NCBI GenBank assembly: GCA_964436865.1
Contig: CAYTFK010000002.1
Location: 1-64,000 of the forward strand
Reading direction: 5' to 3'
Origin: JAXGPP01 sp964436865
GTDB taxonomy: Bacteria; Planctomycetota; Planctomycetia; Pirellulales; Thermoguttaceae
Length of the DNA stretch: 64,000 nt
A program made the position numbers and the translations under genes. The stretch's first letter is position 1, and every line of letters begins with the position of its first letter. Under the pieces are notes generated by a model. The model was not told the origin of the DNA and ran no database searches. It saw only the letters and a program-made list of their open reading frames with translations. This document shows positions 33,164 through 41,237 of this stretch, in pieces.

Positions 33164-34936
33164 TCAGTCGAGCATCACGTCGGCGAACTCGCTGCGCAAT
33201 GCTTCGAGGGCTTGCTGGCCTTTGTCGCCGGCCACGACCACGTTCACCAGCATCTCGCTGGTGTTGATCATCTCGATATTGATGCCGGCCTTGGCAAGTG
33301 ACTGGAAGAGTCGGCTGGCGACGGCAATGTGGGTTCGCATGCCGATGCCGGAAACGGAAAGCTTGGCCACCCGGGGTGAACTCGTCGGCCGCGGGCCGCT
33401 CAGCCCATCGGCGATCCGTTCGGCGACGGCGGCGCTCTTTGCAAGATCCGCGGCTGGCATAGTGAAGCTGATATTGGCCCGGCCTTCGCTGCCGACGCTC
33501 TGCACGATCATATCAACGACAACGCCGTTTTCCGCGACCTCATCGAATACCTGGGCGGCCAGGCCCGGAGTGTCGGGGATGCCCTTGAGCGTCACGCGGG
33601 CCTGAGACTCGTCGAGCGTAATGCCGCTGATGAACAGGCTCTCCATACCCCGGAGGCGCTTGACCAGTTCATCGCTGCTGGCGGCGCGGGTCGGCTTGCC
33701 GGATGGCTCGGCCGCTTCGGCGGGCGCCTGGTCCAGCCCGAACGTCTCGTGCACGGTTCGCAATGCTTCGACGCCGTGGCTTCGCTCAACCACCACCGAG
33801 ATCTTGATCTCGCTGGTGGTGATCATGAGGATGTTGATGCCTTTTTCGGCCAGCGCTCGGAACATCTTGTCGGCCACACCCGGTTGAGTGGCCATTCCAA
33901 GGCCGACGATCGAAACCTTCGACACGTCGTCGTCGTAGGTATAGCCTGCGGCGCCGAGTTCCTTGACCGCCTGATCCACCGCCTTGAGGGTGGTCGGCAA
34001 CTCATCGCGGGACACCGTGAAGGAGATGTCTGCGCGGCCGTCTTCGGCCACGTTCTGCACAATCATGTCGACGGCGATGTTCTTGTCGGCCACTTTCTGA
34101 AACACGCCCATTGCCGCGCCTGGCCGGTCCGGTACGCCGAGCACGGTCACACGAGCTTCATTCTTCACCAGGGCCGCCCCACAGACGGGCTGATCGGGGG
34201 CTTCAGGATCGGCGACGATCATGGTGCCGGTCATATCGCTGAAGCTGCTGCGGACGTGGACCGGTACGTTGAACTTCTTGGCGAATTCAATCGACCGGTT
34301 GTGCATCACGCCGGCGCCGGCGCTGGCCAGTTCGAGCATCTCGTCGTAGCTGATCTGCTTCACGCGGCGGGCCTCGGGCACCAGCCTCGGGTCGGTCGTA
34401 TAGATGCCGTCGACGTCGGTATAGATCTCGCAAGCCTCGGCGCCCAGCGCGGCGGCCAGGGCTACGGCCGTGGTGTCGCTGCCGCCCCGGCCGAGGGTGG
34501 TGATGTCCTGTTCCTCGGTGATTCCCTGGAATCCGGCGGCGATGACGATCTTCCCCCCGTCGAGCGCTTCGCGGATGCGGCCGGCGGTGATCGAGCGGAT
34601 GCGAGCCTTGGTGTGGGTCCGGTCGGTCACGATACCCATCTGCGCACCGGTCATGCTGATGGCCTGATGCCCGAGCGAGTGGATGGCCATCGCCATCAGG
34701 GCCACGCTCACCTGCTCGCCGGTGGCCAGGAGCATGTCCATTTCGCGCGCCGGCGGCTCGTCGGTGATCTGCCGGGCCAGGTCGACGAGGACGTCGGTAG
34801 TATGGCCCATTGCGCTGACGACCGTCACCACCTGGTGACCTTCTTTCTGGGCGCGAATGGCCTTGCGGGCCGCCGCCAGAATCTTCTCGCTGTCCGCAAC
34901 ACTTGTGCCGCCAAATTTTTGTACGAGGATCGACAT
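33164..34936 (-). CDS. lysC: Aspartate kinase with four ACT domains
   Basis: A 590-residue enzyme that phosphorylates aspartate, the entry step to lysine, threonine and methionine. The kinase domain (1-245) shows VQKFGGTSVAD, FQGITEEQDITTLGRGGSDTTAV and EIYTDVDGIYTTDPR. Two pairs of ACT domains follow (about 265-425 and 455-590), each pair with G-I/V-P-D-x-P-G near its start and INILMITTSE or INIEMINTSE near its end. Ordinary monofunctional enzymes have one such pair; a four-ACT form is known from cyanobacteria. It is the last gene of the operon hom - mutase-like - lysC, 38 nt after the preceding stop. Feedback by lysine and/or threonine is expected from the ACT domains. Confidence 0.95.
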   Translation of the reverse strand: MSILVQKFGGTSVADSEKILAAARKAIRAQKEGHQVVTVVSAMGHTTDVLVDLARQITDEPPAREMDMLLATGEQVSVALMAMAIHSLGHQAISMTGAQMGIVTDRTHTKARIRSITAGRIREALDGGKIVIAAGFQGITEEQDITTLGRGGSDTTAVALAAALGAEACEIYTDVDGIYTTDPRLVPEARRVKQISYDEMLELASAGAGVMHNRSIEFAKKFNVPVHVRSSFSDMTGTMIVADPEAPDQPVCGAALVKNEARVTVLGVPDRPGAAMGVFQKVADKNIAVDMIVQNVAEDGRADISFTVSRDELPTTLKAVDQAVKELGAAGYTYDDDVSKVSIVGLGMATQPGVADKMFRALAEKGINILMITTSEIKISVVVERSHGVEALRTVHETFGLDQAPAEAAEPSGKPTRAASSDELVKRLRGMESLFISGITLDESQARVTLKGIPDTPGLAAQVFDEVAENGVVVDMIVQSVGSEGRANISFTMPAADLAKSAAVAERIADGLSGPRPTSSPRVAKLSVSGIGMRTHIAVASRLFQSLAKAGINIEMINTSEMLVNVVVAGDKGQQALEALRSEFADVMLD

Positions 34937-34974
34937 GACACGAACACAGGGTTAAAGGATCGATCGAGCAATCA

Positions 34975-36186
34975 TCAGGACTCGGATCGGCCGAGGAAGT
35001 GCGACATCAGCCTCCAGCCCTCGTCGAAGACCAGTTCAGAGCGGGCGGCGGTTGGGTCGTCGTAGGTGCTCAGCGCATCCGCGGCAATGCCGGCGCCGGC
35101 CATGGCAAACGGCACATAGCCGTGGCTGTGGGTCTTGGTCCGCAGCGGAGTCGGATGGTCGGGCGAGATCAGAACACGGCCTTCGCCGTGGGCGGCAATC
35201 GCCTGCCAGAGCGGCGCGACAATGTGGCGGTCGATCTCTTCCAGGGCCTTGATTTTCGCTTCCAGGTCGCCTTCGTGCGAGGCCTCGTCGGTGGCCTCGA
35301 CATGAACGCACACCAGATCGTAGTTGTTGAGTGCCTCGATGGCATAGCGGCCCTTGGCGGCATAGTCGGTGTCGGTGTAGCCGGTCGCGCCGGGAACGTC
35401 GATTCGTTGCCAGCCCAGAAGCACTGCCAGGCCGCGAAGCAAGTCGACCGCTGTAATCATGGCTCCCCGCACGCCGAAGCGTGCGGCAAAGGCAGGCAGA
35501 CGCGGCGTGCTCCCCAGGCCCCAGAGCCAGATGTTCGTTGCCGGCAACTTGCCCTGCTCGCGCCGGGCCAAGTTCACCGGATGATCGGTGAAGATGGCGA
35601 CGCTTTCGCCCATCAGACGGTTCAGCAGGTCGCTGCCCGGGCCGCGCGGATACGCATCAAGGACGGAGCGGTCGGTCAAGTCGTGGGGCGGTGTCGTTCG
35701 CGAGTCGGGGGAAAACGGTGCCGGCTGGCCCTTGCCTCGGTAGATGAGCAGGTTGCGGTAGCTCACGCCGGCATGAAACTCGAGTTGTTTGCTGCCGAGC
35801 CTTTCCTGGCAAGCGGCAATCAGTTGGGCCGCCTCTTCACTGGAAATGTGCCCGGCGGTGAAATCCCGCATGATCTGGTCTTGGATTGTGACCAGGTTGC
35901 AGCGGACGGCCCAGTCATCGGGACCAAGCTCGATCCCTTGGGCGGCGGCCTCCAGGGGCGCTCGGCCGGTGAAGTGCTCCAAAGGGCTGTAGCCCAGGAG
36001 GCTCAGGTTGGCTACATCGGAACCGGCCGGCAGCGAGACGGGTACGTTGTTTGCGCGGCCAACCACGCCTGCCGCCGCCACCGCGTCCATGGCCGGCAGA
36101 TGGGCCGCTTCCAGGGGCGTCTTGCCGCCAAGTGCTTCCTGCGGTTCGTCAGCGCATCCATCGGGAATGACGATCGCGTATTTCAT
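34975..36186 (-). CDS. Archaeal-type phosphoglycerate mutase-like protein, probable non-orthologous homoserine kinase
   Basis: A 403-residue protein of the alkaline-phosphatase superfamily, closest in pattern to cofactor-independent phosphoglycerate mutase of archaeal type (ApgM). It has YAIVIPDGCADEP, the GSDVANLSLLGY metal/phospho-Ser segment, FTDHPVN, VHVEATDEASHEGD and the terminal DHPTPLRTKTHSHGYVPF. A branch of this family (TIGR02535, proposed homoserine kinase) is found in genomes without ThrB, next to homoserine dehydrogenase or aspartate kinase. Here the gene lies exactly between hom and lysC: its ATG touches the hom stop with no gap. Homoserine phosphorylation is therefore the likelier role, although glycolytic mutase activity cannot be excluded from sequence alone. 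Confidence 0.87.
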   Translation of the reverse strand: MKYAIVIPDGCADEPQEALGGKTPLEAAHLPAMDAVAAAGVVGRANNVPVSLPAGSDVANLSLLGYSPLEHFTGRAPLEAAAQGIELGPDDWAVRCNLVTIQDQIMRDFTAGHISSEEAAQLIAACQERLGSKQLEFHAGVSYRNLLIYRGKGQPAPFSPDSRTTPPHDLTDRSVLDAYPRGPGSDLLNRLMGESVAIFTDHPVNLARREQGKLPATNIWLWGLGSTPRLPAFAARFGVRGAMITAVDLLRGLAVLLGWQRIDVPGATGYTDTDYAAKGRYAIEALNNYDLVCVHVEATDEASHEGDLEAKIKALEEIDRHIVAPLWQAIAAHGEGRVLISPDHPTPLRTKTHSHGYVPFAMAGAGIAADALSTYDDPTAARSELVFDEGWRLMSHFLGRSES

Positions 36187-37491
36187 CTAGCAATCCCTGA
36201 TCCGCATGCAGACCGTACCAGGGCGGACGCAGGCGTGCCCGCCAATGGCCTCAAGCGCGTCGCGAACGCCGCCCTCAGGCGCCGTGTGGGTCATGATTAC
36301 CAACGGCACGATTCCGTCCGCCTCTTCGTCGGTTTCGTGTTGGATGACCGAGGCGATCGAAATCTCGTGCCGCCCGAGGATGCCGGCGATCTCGGCGAGG
36401 ACTCCGGGACGGTCTTCGACGTGGAATCGCAGGTAGAATCGCCCGGGAACCGTCGCGGGGTCGCGGAGGACGACCGACGTTTTCTGTTCGCGGCACCAGA
36501 GGTTGAGCGTCCGGAAAGTGATCGCGGTTCGCCCCACCAGCGTATCGATCACGTCGGCAACCACCGCGGAGGCGGTGGGCATCTGCCCCGCGCCGAGACC
36601 GTGGAAGAACACTCGGCCCACCGCGTCGCCGACGACTTCAACGGCGTTATAGGCCCCGCGGACTTCTGCCAGGGGAGTACCGTGGCGGACGAGCGTCGGC
36701 GATACGTGCAGTTCCAGTCCTTCGGGTACATGGTTCGCGACGGCGAGCAGCTTGATGCGGTAGCCGAGTTCCTGCGCGTAGTGCAGGTCGGCCAACTCCA
36801 CCGTGTCGATCCCGGCTCGGGGAATCTGCTTCCAATCGATCCGTGCACCGCAGGCGAGGTGGGCGAGGATCGCCAGTTTCTGCGCGGCATCGCTGCCGTC
36901 GACGTCCATTGCCGGATTGGCCTCCGCGTAACCGAGCCGCTGGGCTTCGGCGACCGCCGCGGAGTACTCGGCTCCTTGCTCCTCCATCTGCGTGAGGATG
37001 AAGTTGCTCGTCCCATTGAGGATCGCGTGGATGCTCTGGATTCCGTTGGCAGCGAGCGACTCGCCGATTGCGGCGATGATGGGGATGCCGCCGCCGACGG
37101 CAGCTTCGAAAGCAATGGATCGTCCGAGCTTCCGCGCTTCAGCGAACAACTCCTCGCCATGTTCCGCCAGCAATGCCTTGTTTGCGGTCACCACGTTCTT
37201 GCCGCTTCCAAGCAGCTGAAGCACAATAGACCGGGTGGGATTGACCCCCCCTATTAGCTCAACTGCCACCTCGATCTCGGGATCATCCAGAACGTCGGAG
37301 AGTTCTTGCGTCAGGAGGCCGGGCGGCAGGGCAACATTCCGTGCCCGACTTAGATCTTTATCCACTACTCTGACCAGTTCCACCTTACGCCCCACGCGGC
37401 GGGAGATTCGGTCTGCCTGCTCGACCAACAGCCTCGCGGTGCCGGAGCCAATAGTGCCGAAACCGACAATCGCGACCTTCGCAGTCTTCAT
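36187..37491 (-). CDS. hom: Homoserine dehydrogenase
   Basis: A 434-residue NAD(P)-dependent enzyme reducing aspartate semialdehyde to homoserine. The Rossmann motif is VGFGTIGSGTARLL (about 9-22). The catalytic domain shows VVTANKALLAEHG, EAAVGGGIPIIAAIGESL and the NGTSNFILTQM strand, with the catalytic Lys/Asp region DVDGSDAAQKLAIL. A C-terminal ACT domain (about 350-430) has FHVEDRPGVLAEIAGILG and suggests threonine feedback. It is the first gene of the minus-strand threonine-branch operon and its TAG abuts the next ATG. Length and order match monofunctional bacterial Hom. Confidence 0.96.
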   Translation of the reverse strand: MKTAKVAIVGFGTIGSGTARLLVEQADRISRRVGRKVELVRVVDKDLSRARNVALPPGLLTQELSDVLDDPEIEVAVELIGGVNPTRSIVLQLLGSGKNVVTANKALLAEHGEELFAEARKLGRSIAFEAAVGGGIPIIAAIGESLAANGIQSIHAILNGTSNFILTQMEEQGAEYSAAVAEAQRLGYAEANPAMDVDGSDAAQKLAILAHLACGARIDWKQIPRAGIDTVELADLHYAQELGYRIKLLAVANHVPEGLELHVSPTLVRHGTPLAEVRGAYNAVEVVGDAVGRVFFHGLGAGQMPTASAVVADVIDTLVGRTAITFRTLNLWCREQKTSVVLRDPATVPGRFYLRFHVEDRPGVLAEIAGILGRHEISIASVIQHETDEEADGIVPLVIMTHTAPEGGVRDALEAIGGHACVRPGTVCMRIRDC

Positions 37492-37704
37492 GGGTGGACC
37501 CGGCTCCCGTTCACTGGTGCCAATCGAATCCGTTATGGTAGGTCACGCGGGCGGGAGCCGTCAAGCGTGGACAAGGCCGGCTTGCAGGACCGATGACGAC
37601 CGTGATACTTATGACATGCGACCGGCCGATGACGCCAGAACGGAGGGTCCGACTCGGCCGGAAGTTCACCCCCGCACATCGATTTGCCATGCGAAGGAGC
37701 CCTG

Positions 37705-38763
37705 ATGGACGCTGATGCCCGCGCTTTCCTTGAACAGGTGCTGGAGACGCCCAGCCCTTCGGGTTATGAGAGCCCGATCCAGCAACTCGTTCGCGGCTAT
37801 GCGCAGCAGTTTGCCGACGAGGTCCGCACCGACTTGCACGGCAATGTGATCGCGGTGCGCAATGCCGGGGCAAGCCGGAGAGTGATGCTGGCCGGCCACT
37901 GCGACCAGATCGGCCTTTACGTGCAATATGTCGACACTGAGGGGTTCGTTTACGTCCAGGCACTCGGCGGCTGGGATACGCAGGTTCTGTTAGGCCAGCG
38001 GATGACCGTCTGGGGCCGGCAGGGACCGGTGACAGGCGTTATCGCGCGGAAGGCGATTCATCTGCTTACGGAAGACGAGAAGAAGCAGGTGCCCAAGCTC
38101 AAGGACATGTGGCTCGATATCGGCTGCAAGAGCCGTGAGGAGGCCGAGGGGCTGGTTCGTGTGGGCGATCCGATCACGGTGGAGTTGGTCGCCCGCGAGC
38201 TCCGCAACGGTCTGATGGCCTCTCCCGCCATGGACGACAAGTGCGGCATGTGGGTTGTGCTGGAGGCGTTGAGGCGGGTCGACGCGGGAAGGCTCCAGTG
38301 GGCTGTCTACGCGGTGTCGACTGTCCAGGAGGAGGTCGGGCTGCGCGGCGCCAAGACAAGTGCTTACGGCATCGACCCGGAGGTGGGCATCGCCGTGGAC
38401 GTAACCCATGCCACCGACAGTCCAACCATGGACAAGAAACAGGATGGCGATGTGGCGCTGGGCCGCGGTCCGGTGGTCTACCGCGGTCCGAACATGAATC
38501 CGAAGCTGGTGGAACGTTTGATCGAAGCGGCCGGCACTCACCAGATTCCGTACCAGCTTGGCGCAAGCGGACGCCCGCCCGGAACCGATGCCAATGTCAT
38601 CCAGCTCAGCCGAGCGGGCGTCGCTACCGGACTGGTCAGCATTCCGAACCGCTACATGCACAGCCCCGTGGAGGTGATCTCGCTGGAGGATATCGATCGG
38701 GCCGCGGACCTGCTGGCGAGGACGATCGAGGATCTGCCCGGCGATTTCGACTTCACCCCATAG
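37705..38763 (+). CDS. M42-family metallo-aminopeptidase (glutamyl aminopeptidase/endoglucanase M family)
   Basis: A 352-residue cytoplasmic di-zinc peptidase. All metal ligands and catalytic residues of M42 can be placed: His and Asp in LAGHCDQIGL (about 68-72), bridging Asp in SPAMDDKCGMW, the Glu-Glu pair in VQEEVGLRGA, Asp in IAVDVTHATD and the final His in NRYMHSPVE. M42 enzymes form large tetrahedral shells that trim N-terminal residues from short peptides. The ATG at 37705 has AAGGAG 6 nt upstream, so the frame's earlier start at 37684 is rejected. Sixty codons of antisense overlap with hom are absent; the gene is divergent from hom with a 213-bp gap. Confidence 0.94.
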   Translation: MDADARAFLEQVLETPSPSGYESPIQQLVRGYAQQFADEVRTDLHGNVIAVRNAGASRRVMLAGHCDQIGLYVQYVDTEGFVYVQALGGWDTQVLLGQRMTVWGRQGPVTGVIARKAIHLLTEDEKKQVPKLKDMWLDIGCKSREEAEGLVRVGDPITVELVARELRNGLMASPAMDDKCGMWVVLEALRRVDAGRLQWAVYAVSTVQEEVGLRGAKTSAYGIDPEVGIAVDVTHATDSPTMDKKQDGDVALGRGPVVYRGPNMNPKLVERLIEAAGTHQIPYQLGASGRPPGTDANVIQLSRAGVATGLVSIPNRYMHSPVEVISLEDIDRAADLLARTIEDLPGDFDFTP

Positions 38764-38916
38764 AATCGCTTGACCGGGGGATGACGACCAGTTCTCCATG
38801 GGCAGGCGATTGCGCCGCCACGCGCCCTTACCCGCCGAACTGCCTTTCGGCTGCCAAAATGGCACCACGACTGAGTGCAGTGCTGGGCTCGACTCCGGGT
38901 GCGATTCGGCAGTGCT

Positions 38917-38934
38917 GACGCAACTCATTGCGTC
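38917..38934. promoter_or_regulatory. Perfect dyad upstream of the groEL1 sigma-54 promoter
   Basis: GACGCAA-CTCA-TTGCGTC is a perfect 7-bp inverted repeat centred about 64 bp upstream of the predicted sigma-54 start site. It could be a regulator binding site. It does not match the CIRCE consensus. Confidence 0.45.
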
Positions 38935-38962
38935 CCATGATATTCGGTTGACGATCCCCCGT

Positions 38963-38977
38963 TGGCACGCTGCTTGC
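38963..38977 (+). promoter_or_regulatory. Sigma-54 (-24/-12) promoter upstream of groEL1
   Basis: TGGCACG-CTGC-TTGC (38963-38977) matches the sigma-54 consensus TGGCACG-N4-TTGC at every core base, with the GG and GC elements exactly one helical turn apart as required. A start near 38989 would give a leader of about 135 nt before the GTG of groEL1. The 360-bp gap 38764-39123 shows no other gene. Confidence 0.68.
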
Positions 38978-39123
38978 GAAATACGGCGACAAATTCGGCC
39001 TCGGCTGTCAAACTCGGTCGGAGGTCAGAGGGGATCTCGCAGGCAAGCTATCGCCCAGTTGGGCCACGTCGGCGTGGCCATCGTCGGGCGCAGTCGTCTC
39101 GCCAACAACAGGAGGAATCCGCT

Positions 39124-40809
39124 GTGGCAAAACAGATGGTCTTTGAGGACTCGGCCCGGAAGCAATTGGCCGCCGGGGTGAGCAAGCTGGCGCGGGCCGT
39201 GTGCACCACGCTCGGTCCGCGCGGCCGGAATGCCGTGCTGGACAAGGGCTGGGGTTCGCCGAAGGTGACAAAGGACGGCGTGACCGTAGCCGAGGACATC
39301 AGTCTTGACGACCCCTACGAGAACCTTGGCGCCCAATTGGTGAAAGAAGCGGCCAGCAAGACCAACGACGTGGCCGGGGACGGCACCACCACGGCGACGG
39401 TACTCGCCGAGGCGATCTACCGCGAGGGCCTGAAGATGGTCGCCGGCGGGGCCGACCCGATGGCCTTGTCGAGAGGCATTCACAAGGCCAAGGACGCTGT
39501 CGTCGAGAACATCCGCAAGATGGCGTCGTCGGTCGACGAGAAGAGCAAGAAAGAGATCGCCCAGGTGGCGACCATTGCCGGCAACAACGACCCGTCGATC
39601 GGCACCGTGCTGGCCGACGCCTTCATCAAGGTGGGCAAGAACGGCGTCATCACGGTCGAGGAAGGGCGGCAAAGCGAGACGTACGTCGACGTTGTCGAGG
39701 GCATGCAGTTCGATCGGGGTTACCTCTCCCCGCATTTCGTCACTGACCAGGAAGACATGAGCGTTGAGTTGGAGAACTGCCTTGTGCTGGTGCACGAGGA
39801 GAAGATCTCCAACGCGCGCACAATGGTCCCCCTGCTGGAAGCTGTTAGCAAGGCCGGCAAGCCGCTCTTGATTATCGCCGAGGACGTCGAAGGCGAGGCG
39901 CTGGCCACACTGGTCGTTAACAAGATGCGCGCCATCCTCAATGTCTGTGCAGTGAAGGCGCCGGGATACGGCGACCGCCGCAAGGCGATGCTGGGCGACA
40001 TCGCGACCCTGACGGGCGCCCAGGCGATCTTCAAGGACTTGGGAGTCTCGCTGGAGGCGATCAAGCTCAGCGACCTGGGCCAAGCCAAGAAAGTGATCGT
40101 CACGGCCAACGACACGACGATTGTCGGCGGCGCCGGTAAGAAGGACGCGATCGAAGGCCGAGCCGAGCAGATTCGCCGCGAAATCGAAACCACCACGAGT
40201 GACTACGACCGCGAGAAACTCCAGGAACGACTGGCGAAGCTCGCCGGAGGCGTGGCGCAAATCAATGTCGGCGCCGTCACTGAGACGGAGATGAAAGAGC
40301 GCAAGGCGCTGTTGGAAGACGCTCGTGCGGCGACCCAGGCGGCACTGGAGGAGGGCATCGTGCCGGGCGGCGGCGTGGCGCTGTTGCGCAGCACAAAGGT
40401 CATCGACAAGCTCGAACTGCAGGGGGATGAAGCCCTCGGCGCTCAGATCGTGAAGAACGTGCTGGACGTGCCGTTGCGGGCGATCGCCGAGAACGCCGGC
40501 CAGTCCGGCGCCGTGGTTGTCAACCGCGTGCGCCAGATGAAGGGCAAGAACGACGGATACGACGCGGAAAAGGATCAGTACGGCGACCTGGTGGAAGCCG
40601 GAGTGATTGACCCTGCGAAGGTCGTGCGATCCGCGCTGCAAAACGCTGCCAGCGTCGCCTCGCTCCTGCTGACCACCTCGTGCCTCGTGACCGACGTGCC
40701 CAAGGAAGAAGAGCCGGCCGGCGGGCCGGGCGGACACGGCGGCCATGGAGACATGGGCATGGGCGGAATGGGTGGCATGGGCGGAATGGGTGGCATGGGA
40801 GGGTTTTAG
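39124..40809 (+). CDS. groEL: Chaperonin GroEL (copy 1, with GGM tail)
   Basis: A 561-residue 60-kDa chaperonin. ATPase residues are in [13 protein letters not shown] (about 82-94), with Asp in the equatorial domain, and the distal ATP loop is in [11 protein letters not shown]. The apical domain and hinge are complete ([24 protein letters not shown]). It ends in a Gly/Met tail built from a repeated GGMGGMG unit, as in canonical GroEL; at DNA level this is an 18-bp near-exact tandem repeat (40759-40801). The start is GTG at 39124, with AGGAGG 9 nt upstream. groES and a second groEL follow. A sigma-54 promoter lies about 150 bp upstream. Confidence 0.97.
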   Translation: MAKQMVFEDSARKQLAAGVSKLARAVCTTLGPRGRNAVLDKGWGSPKVTKDGVTVAEDISLDDPYENLGAQLVKEAASKTNDVAGDGTTTATVLAEAIYREGLKMVAGGADPMALSRGIHKAKDAVVENIRKMASSVDEKSKKEIAQVATIAGNNDPSIGTVLADAFIKVGKNGVITVEEGRQSETYVDVVEGMQFDRGYLSPHFVTDQEDMSVELENCLVLVHEEKISNARTMVPLLEAVSKAGKPLLIIAEDVEGEALATLVVNKMRAILNVCAVKAPGYGDRRKAMLGDIATLTGAQAIFKDLGVSLEAIKLSDLGQAKKVIVTANDTTIVGGAGKKDAIEGRAEQIRREIETTTSDYDREKLQERLAKLAGGVAQINVGAVTETEMKERKALLEDARAATQAALEEGIVPGGGVALLRSTKVIDKLELQGDEALGAQIVKNVLDVPLRAIAENAGQSGAVVVNRVRQMKGKNDGYDAEKDQYGDLVEAGVIDPAKVVRSALQNAASVASLLLTTSCLVTDVPKEEEPAGGPGGHGGHGDMGMGGMGGMGGMGGMGGF

Positions 40810-40878
40810 TCCCTTTCGCGGCCCCTTAATTGAATCTCAAGCACAACTTCACATCGACTAGACCAGAGGAACCTGACC

Positions 40879-41181
40879 ATGGCGAAGGACCTGAACTTGA
40901 AGCCGTTGGATGATCGGATTGTGGTCGAGCCTGTTGAGGCCGAAGAGATGACGGCCGGCGGCATCGTGCTTCCCGACACGGCGAAAGAGAAGCCGCAGCG
41001 CGGCACCGTGCTGGCAGTGGGTCCGGGCAAGCTGCTCGACAATGGGGAACGCGGAGCGCTGTCGGTGGCGATCGGCGACGAGGTGATCTACGGCAAGTAT
41101 GCCGGCACGGACATCGAGATCGACGGGCGCGACGTGAAGATCCTCCGTGAAAGCGACGTCTTGGCCAAGGTGGTCAAGTAA
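40879..41181 (+). CDS. groES: Co-chaperonin GroES
   Basis: A 100-residue GroES. The family start [33 protein letters not shown] contains the mobile loop (ending in the Gly-Gly-Ile-Val-Leu-Pro GroEL-binding edge). It is followed by [12 protein letters not shown] and the roof/core [31 protein letters not shown]. Seven copies would cap a GroEL ring. AGAGGAACC precedes the ATG. The gene lies between two groEL genes, 69 nt after the first stop and 56 nt before the second start, so a single groEL1-groES-groEL2 transcript is likely. Confidence 0.97.
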   Translation: MAKDLNLKPLDDRIVVEPVEAEEMTAGGIVLPDTAKEKPQRGTVLAVGPGKLLDNGERGALSVAIGDEVIYGKYAGTDIEIDGRDVKILRESDVLAKVVK

Positions 41182-41237
41182 TACCGGCGGCTTCCTACTG
41201 AACCGGAACCATCAGGACATACAAGGATACTTGAACC

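Noticed and set aside
34999..37257. 752-codon open frame antisense to the mutase-like gene and hom
   Set aside because: It spans two well-recognised genes on the other strand and its product is His/Arg/Gln-rich without any known motif.
39025..40746. 573-codon open frame antisense to groEL1
   Set aside because: Same GC-driven artefact; groEL1 is unambiguous.
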